A DNA stretch of 64,000 nucleotides, taken from NCBI GenBank assembly GCA_010093705.1, contig MU006096.1, positions 801,908 to 865,907 of the forward strand, in the 5' to 3' direction. Shown in pieces: positions 57,738-64,000 of this stretch. Under the pieces are notes generated by a model that saw only the letters and a program-made list of their open reading frames with translations, had not been told where the DNA came from and made no database searches. Numbering within the stretch: position 1 is the first letter of the stretch; each line of letters opens with the position of its first letter. The DNA is from Patellaria atrata CBS 101060 (lineage: Eukaryota; Ascomycota; Dothideomycetes; Patellariales; Patellariaceae). Both the position numbers and the translations under genes were made by a program.

Positions 57738-58158
57738 GATGGTCGAAGCTGCATAGAGAGACTGCAACGTGTATGAAGGGAAAGAAAGTAGGAGAATTTG
57801 TGCAGAAGTTCAGTACAGTAGTCGGCTTCACAAGGTTTGATGTTTAGAGGTGAGGTCAGTGATGCCAATGGCGAGTCATGTCACATCACAACAAGGCTGA
57901 AACGACAACAATTTTCATGTGAAAATAAGCAAACACTTATACAAACATCTTCAAAAGTTTCGTATATTGGTATCAATATAAACAAAAAGTCATTATTGTG
58001 TCTCTAGCATCAAAGATGTCACGCTAGACAGAACGCCTGTCTTACACCCGTTAGAGTCATTATTTCTTCTACCATGCACGCCATCGTCAAGTGGTTGGAT
58101 TAGATCAAGTGAATATCTTTCTTCTTGCGTTTCCATGGCCATTTGTCCCTTGACCCTT
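57738..58158. other. Intergenic between CHM7 and TRS85
   Basis: About 420 bp, AT-rich, no gene recognised. It holds the CHM7 promoter and the TRS85 3' end. Confidence 0.55.
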
Positions 58159-60557
58159 TCATTCAAAATTCTCATCCTTGAAGTTTTCATCTTTGAAAGC
58201 CGGCTCATCGTCATTAGTCCGCATGGGTGATAAGGCATTATTGTCCATCCCACCGAAAGGGGCCTGCCCACCTCCCAGTAAGCTCTTCCCGCGACGGCGA
58301 ATGTTCATATTATCCCCAACTTCCTCAACAACTTCCTCCTCCTCTTCTTCCTCGACATCCTCCTCAGCTTCATCGTAACCTACTGCAGCACGCCTGCTTG
58401 CTGTGACGACTTCCCGGATGTCTTCTAGGAAAGCCTGGATCGCATCAAATGCTTTGACTCCGGAATCCGTAGCCTCAAGAGAGTTGTACTGCGCTGTTGC
58501 CTCGTTCAAGCAACGTTCTGCTTGCAAACTTTTGCCGAGCCGCAACCACTGGTCTGTAGCCATGACGTTCCAAAAAGCAGCCTTGCGTCGTCGGGAACCC
58601 CAACCCATACTCCCTACGCCGGGACGGGATGAGTAGCAAGAACTCACGCGTTCCGTATATATCGGGAAGCCGATAGGGCCAACTAATCTGTTCTCGATTA
58701 TGCGAGTATTCCACTTTGCCGCTTGATCTGCGTTAGATGATCCTCTTATCCTGAGAAGCTCTGCTCCCAGGGTTAGCGCCCTAAGCGCGCTATAAGAGTC
58801 GCTACATCGTGTGGCATAAGAATAGTTCGCAGTTTCTAGCTGCTGATCTACATTTTCCACTTTACCTTTGGAAGAAGCGGACGGAGGAAGTAACAACGAG
58901 CTTAAGGCCGTCATCTCATTCGCTCCAGCATAATGTTTCCATGCTTTATCGTTATTGAAATCAGTCCGTAACACGTCGTAAGTGCTTTGTGCTAGCTTGA
59001 AGTCTCGAAGCATGAACGCAAAGTCTCCTAGTCTTCTCATTATGGCCTCTGGAGTATCTGGGCGATAAAATCCATGTAAGGAATCATAGTTATTCCCCGT
59101 TGAACTTTGGCCTCCAACTGGGCTTGAAGAGTTTCTACTGCTAGATCCAAAAGGAGTCCATCGTTTAGAAAGAGACATGAATCGGCCGCTAATTCCCCGC
59201 CTCCTGGACGCAACCTGTTCATTCCATTGCGCGGATAAACGTTCCATCGTTGGTACGACTGACTGGACGACCAGCTCTCGTACAAAAGTCCTAATAGCTG
59301 TCATATCTGAGTCAATGAGACAAGGAGTGGGGTCTTCATCGTCTTCTGAATTTTCTATGTTCAGATCGACTTAGTACGTATCATTCAATTACCACAAGAA
59401 CACTTACCGCGCTTTTGGATTTCCATTAACTCTTCGCCAGCAGATATCCACCCACACAACGGTAACTTTATACTATCATCATCAGTTGGCAAACAGCGAG
59501 TACTTTTTATTCGTAACAGATGACAATGGAGACCAAAGTGTCTTTTCATCTGTTCATAGAGTGTCTGCGACTGCGCAACGTCATCGTGATCCTCGTCGTG
59601 GACAAGAAGATAGTACCGTAGAAAGTCATTGCTAACCCACGGCGGCAACCTGAACTCACTATTCGTAGCTGTATATAATCGTCGAAGTTCCTCTAAAGCG
59701 TTTGGATTCCGCGAACTTATGGAAATCACACATGCGACAGGGTGAGAAAAGGTCTCATGAGGTGTAAGGGGTATACCGGAGAGAAGGCGTTTAACATAAT
59801 GGGTGAAGTAGGGTGATGCTGAGGATGACGGCTCTGGATCGGTTTGTTTACTGTTCAGGTAGTCTTCGGAGAAGGTTTGCGATTGGGATTCCGCATAGCT
59901 AAGGTGGCGATCCACAACTTCTTCAACGTGACTTATGTCCCCACCCAATCGCGATAACGGGGATAAAACTTTCTGCGGCGGTTCCACAATACCATTGACA
60001 GTTGAAGGTCTTCGTTCAGTGCTTCGCCTGGGCGGCGATTTTAATATATTCAAGCTATCCCTTAGCCCTATGAACCGTACGCCATAATCATCAAAGCTCT
60101 TGCTTGCTCCTATACTATCCCTGATTGTAACTTTCCCGTGTATATTGTCCCCAAATGGTCTTAGTAGCTCTGCTAATCCGCCTTGAATACCCTTCTCTTG
60201 CATCAATTCCTCGGTATCACTTGAGGGAAGGACGTAGATAGTCGGGACAAGTGCACGCTGTACAAGGTTCCGGGGATCATCTGGGCTAGTGGAAGCTGGC
60301 GGACCTGGCGAGGCAGTTCTTCTAATACTGCCAGGTGGAAATATGGAAGAGGCTGTAAGTGTAGAGGTTGATGAATCTGAAGCAGGCCTTGGAAGAGTTG
60401 TGGAAGCGTACAGAGTGTCCAGCGATGGACTTGACCCTCGACGTCCAAGATTGATAGTAGAGCTTATAAGATCTTGCTTTCTTTTCGGCAGTATTATCGA
60501 CGAATCTGGATCTGAATAAGTTGGTGATTTAAGAGACGAAGCATCTTGAGAAGTCAT
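58159..60557 (-). CDS. TRS85: Trs85/TRAPPC8 subunit of the TRAPPIII complex
   Basis: Two exons, 60557-59408 and 59369-58159, give 786 aa with a short 38-nt intron (GTAAGT donor, TACTAAG end). Family stretches: LVQRALVPTIYVLPSSDTEE, LSYAESQSQTFSEDYLNS, ESF-type THYVKRLLSGIPLTPHETFS, HPVACVISISSRNPNALEEL, FVRELVVQSVVPTMERLSAQ, WNEQVASRRRGISGRF and RRLGDFAFMLRDFKLAQSTY. TRAPPIII is the exchange factor for Ypt1/Rab1 in autophagy and Golgi traffic; Trs85 is its defining subunit. The N-terminal 90 residues are Ser/Thr/Pro-rich and the C-terminus has a run of glutamates then a repeated FKDEN. Confidence 0.93.
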
Positions 60558-60883
60558 CAGGGCCTCCTCCGGCCGCAGCTCGGGTGCTGTAGGGTATGCG
60601 CCGCCTCCTCGAATATCATGGATCGCCGGATAGATTGGTGAGGTATCCTTACACTCAATATTATCCAGAATGTGGGTCAGATGCGTGGTGTTATGCGATT
60701 GAGAATGTAGAGATATACGTAGTTTTTTGTTTGCGGCTTGCCCTCACATCGCAGGCCAAGGGGAGCCGCGGCGATGATCTGGTTCCGCATCCGAACTTTT
60801 TGATATTTACAAACAAATCTACAAAAGTACAATCAGTATCATCGAGCAAAGGATAAAAGAGCAGCTTCTCATCAAACAGTTGA
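60558..60883. promoter_or_regulatory. Shared promoter of TRS85 and CCA1
   Basis: 326 bp between divergent start codons. No specific site recognised. Confidence 0.5.
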
Positions 60884-63088
60884 ATGACTCTAAATCATCG
60901 AACTTTGTTGCAGAGAAGTTCATACAGGCTTTTCCTTCGCCCTGTCACTGTACCTGCTCCTTGGTCACCAAAAGCCTCGTCCGTTGACATTCTCATTCGC
61001 CCTATCGAACGTCTAACCCTTCACCAAAGTCGGAACATTTCCAAAGCAAATGCGTCCTTCTCTTCAAAACTTGTGTTATCGTCTAATGGATCTTCGATAA
61101 GACTGTGCCTCCGCTGTATGAATTCTGAACCTAAGGAACCAAGCCCCAAGAGGCGACGATTGCACACAGAGGCATTGACTGAAGAGCCTCATCAGTCACT
61201 GGACGAAGATACAATGTCTCCAGTACCTAGAGAAATCAAGCTAACTGCTACCGAGGAGAGGTTAAAACGTCTACTACTTGATGTTGCCGCTTACATCGAT
61301 GCTAATCCTACCTCAGCTTCTGTCGATGCACAGCTCCAGATCCCCAGCGAGCTCAACAGCTCGAAAGTAGAGCTACGATTTGCTGGGGGATGGGTGCGAG
61401 ACAAATTACTGGGGGTGGGAAGCGTCGACATTGATGTTGCGATCAACAACATGACTGGCGAGCAATTCGCCTTGAGGATGAAAGAGTATATGGACATCCC
61501 AGGTAACGCTGAGAAGTATAATCTTGAAGGTATCGGCACCTCTGATGACGCTGGCATGACCCAACAGAGTAAGTTTGTTGGTGGTCTTCATAAGATCAAA
61601 GTGAACCCAGAGAAATCAAAGAATCTGGAAACTATCACGACAAAGATCTTTGGACTCGATATAGACCTTGTTAATCTCCGTAAGGAAACATATACTGAAG
61701 AGAGTCGTAATCCCCAAATGGAATTTGGAACGCCGGAAGAAGATGCATTACGACGCGATGCAACCATCAATGCCTTATTTTATAACCTGAACATCTCCAC
61801 TGTCGAGGACTTTACTGAGCATGGCTTAAAAGATATGGAGCTAAAGATTATTCGGACGCCATTGGAACCCTATCAGACGTTCAAGGACGACCCACTACGT
61901 GTGCTTAGACTTATACGATTCTCAAGTCGACTAGGTTATACGATTGACCCTCAGACCGAAGAAGCTATGGCCAATGAGGATATCAAGACTGCTTTGAAGT
62001 TGAAGATTACCCGAGAAAGGGTTGGCGTAGAACTTGAGAAGATGCTTCGTGGCCCTGATCCGTATGGGGCGTTGTCTCTCATTGATCGACTTGGGCTTTA
62101 CGAAGTCATTTTTACGGACCCTACTCCCGAAGAAATTACTATCTCCCCAGAGACGACACGCTTCTCTGAAGCATATGCTGTGGCACAGGGACTGAACCGA
62201 CCCAGAGAGCCCTCTGGCCCACCTAAGGGGTTTGGGCCTCTTACCACCATCTCCTCAATCTTAGTCCGCGATAAAGAGGACTCTTACCTTACCTGGGTTC
62301 TGTCTGCTCTAGTTCCCTGGGCCGACGCTCCCAGACAAAATTTGAAACCAGGCAAATTAGCACCCCCGTTCGCTGTAGTGGCTGCACGAGAGGGATTCAA
62401 AGCGCCTAATAAGGTTTGCGATGTCATTAGCTCTGCGATTAATAATCTTGAGGAAATCAGAGATTTAAAAGATAGGACATCAAAGATCGAGTTAACCTAC
62501 GGTAACGAATATGATCAGGAGAGAGTCGGTAGGGATGTCCTTGGTATGGCAGTCAGAAGATGGGGACCAACATGGCGTAATCAAGTCACTTTCGCCCTGA
62601 TCTATGAACTTACCACTCCTGCGGATTTGGTAACCGAAGGCTTCGAAGAACGTATGTGTTTTCCTGCTTTCTGCACTATGGTTAAGCTAATACCAAATAG
62701 GCACCTACAAGGGATATGCGTCTTTCCTCGCTCGTATTAAGGACCTTGATCTTTTAGAAGCATACAATTTCAAACATCTAGTCGATGGCAAACAGCTCGC
62801 ATCTGCTCTCGGCATCCCCCCTGGCCCTTGGATGAAAAAGACTCTCGATCTGGTCATGTCATGGCAGTTGGCGCATCCCGAAGTCACTGATCCGGCCGCC
62901 GTCTTAGAGGAAATGAAAGCTCAACGTGACAGCGGTTCGCTGAATCTAAACGTGCCCCCGACTAAGGAGAAGAAAGATGGTCAAAAGGAGAAGGGTGCGA
63001 AGAAGGGTGAGCTAGCCCCTTATCTTGCCCTAAAGCTCCTCCACCTAACCGTCCGTCCCGCATTCCAGAAAAGCGGCCTCAGATCTGA
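60884..63088 (+). CDS. CCA1: tRNA CCA-adding nucleotidyltransferase (spliced form)
   Basis: Exons 60884-62651, 62701-63006 and 63069-63088 give 697 aa if the intron at 63007-63068 is removed; the end then reads KKEKRPQI. Class-II nucleotidyltransferase features: RFAGGWVRDKLLGVGSVDID with the catalytic DxD, the RRDA motif in EEDALRRDATINALFYN, DDPLRVLRLIRFSSRLGY and the ERVGVELEKML template-helix region. It adds CCA to tRNA 3' ends. The first 75 residues are rich in Arg, Ser and Leu and look like a mitochondrial presequence; the next ATG (61118, MNSEPKEPSPKRRRL) is followed by a basic NLS-like cluster. Yeast Cca1 likewise uses alternative starts for its different compartments. If the 62-nt segment is kept, the frame runs on into Tti2 sequence. 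Confidence 0.92.
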
Positions 63089-64000
63089 GATCACCAAGCA
63101 CGGTCGTCTAGACAAGCGCAGAAAACCGGGGATAAGGAAATATGAAGGGATAATGGAAGACGAAACTGAGAAAAAGCCATGGAAATCAACCGAGAATAGA
63201 TATATCCTCTCTATCTTGGACTGGTCCCTTCATGTGCTCTCCCCCGCCGAACTCGATGAAGCATGGCCCCTTCTCGTACCCCCAATCCTCAACATCCTCG
63301 ATGACCACGATCCCGTGTATAAAGCTCGTGGCGCCGTCTTCCTTAATCTGCTCCTTAACATGACACCCCCATCCCTCCTCACCCGCACCGGTCTCGGCGA
63401 GGTCTTTGCAGACGCCCTTATCCCCCTATTCACATACCTTCCCTCCCTAACCCCCGAATCCCAATCCATCGAAGTCCTCAACGCCGCCTTCCCGGCCCTC
63501 CTCACCCTTTCTCGTCTCCGCTACCCCCGCACCATAGCCAAATTCCTCGACACTACGAACAAAGACCGCGAAAAGTTTCTCCATGTCATCATGCGCCGCG
63601 GTATCCTTTCCCCGCACGCTCATTGCAGGGATAATGTCAGGATCGCAGAAACGCTCCTTGACAATCTCCCTCCCTTGTTGCAGGAAATGGGCATCCTCAG
63701 CGTCAAACACCTCAAATCCACTCTGCCCATCTTGAGTACCACCCTCGCTGATCCGCTGGGGCCGGCGTATCCGCCCCTTCTTATCTCGGCCGCTAGAGCA
63801 CTCAAATCTGTGATTATGAACGCGTGGCCGAGGATCCCGCAGTATAAAACTCCAGTGTTGAAGGGGCCTGTGCTGTGCTGGCTTAGGTGTCAGGAGGAGA
63901 GGAACGAGGGAAAGGTGTTGGAGGACGTGGAAAGAGAGTTGAAGGAGGTGATGGAGGTGTTTGGGGAAGCCATGAGGAAGGATAAGAAGTTTCCTGCTGA
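63007..64000 (+). CDS. TTI2: Tti2-like (TTT complex) sequence in frame with CCA1, cut by the window end
   Basis: Without splicing, the CCA1 frame stays open from 63007 to the window edge and encodes at least 331 residues with Tti2-family (DUF2454-type) features: LKLLHLTVRPAFQKSG, PWKSTENRYILSILDWSL, LVPPILNILDDHDPVYKARG, LLTRTGLGEVFADALIPLF, TYLPSLTPESQ and NAAFPALLTLSRLRYP. Tti2 joins Tel2 and Tti1 in the TTT chaperone that matures PI3K-like kinases (Tor, Tel1, Mec1). The usual N-terminal 100-150 residues of Tti2 are missing here; CCA1 occupies that place. Either a true fusion, a gene starting inside the CCA1 3' end (in-frame ATGs at 62912 and 63157), or an assembly artefact. Confidence 0.7.

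Overview
The window is nuclear DNA of a filamentous ascomycete, most likely a Leotiomycete (Helotiales-type). The evidence is short spliceosomal introns (about 45-105 nt) with GTANGT-like donors and CTAAC branch points, a Ras1-type GTPase beginning [16 protein letters not shown], Clr2, a HET-domain relic, and decayed genes whose stops mostly look like CpA-to-TpA changes (the signature of repeat-induced point mutation, RIP). The order assignment is inference; no rRNA or marker gene is present.

Left housekeeping block (1-20.4 kb): BCP1 and GUA1 (GMP synthase) diverge from a shared promoter. They are followed by cytosolic tryptophanyl-tRNA synthetase, a small hydrophilic LEA-like protein, a short-chain dehydrogenase with a possible mitochondrial form, an acidic protein of unknown function, an intronless three-domain protein (ParB-like + NMNAT-like nucleotidyltransferase + GT25-like glycosyltransferase), ALG3, an EIF1AD-like protein and a Bsc6-type MFS transporter.

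Middle accessory block (20.4-45.7 kb): gene-poor and full of decay. It holds a broken aryl-alcohol dehydrogenase (aldo-keto reductase), a tandem trio of related unknown genes (one broken), a broken F-box-like gene, long stretches without genes, a triple zinc-ribbon protein, a MITE-like repeat family (two full copies and one core), a long inverted repeat, a small unknown ORF, a broken Aim9/APH-type kinase gene and a broken HET gene.

Right housekeeping block (45.7-64 kb): Clr2 (heterochromatin silencing), GMF (ADF-H family), a MoaB/Mog-fold protein divergent from GMF, Ras1, Chm7 (ESCRT-III-like), Trs85 (TRAPPIII), and CCA1 (tRNA CCA-adding enzyme). The CCA1 frame runs through an intron-like segment straight into Tti2 sequence and off the window edge.

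Most promising leads: the ParB/NMNAT/GT25 fusion; the CCA1-TTI2 composite frame, where splicing of one 62-nt segment would decide the product; a likely GA-AG intron next to an 8-nt exon in the tryptophanyl-tRNA synthetase gene; the tandem unknown family; and the palindromic MITE family. All gene models come from reading frames, splice signals and remembered family motifs; no database search was run.
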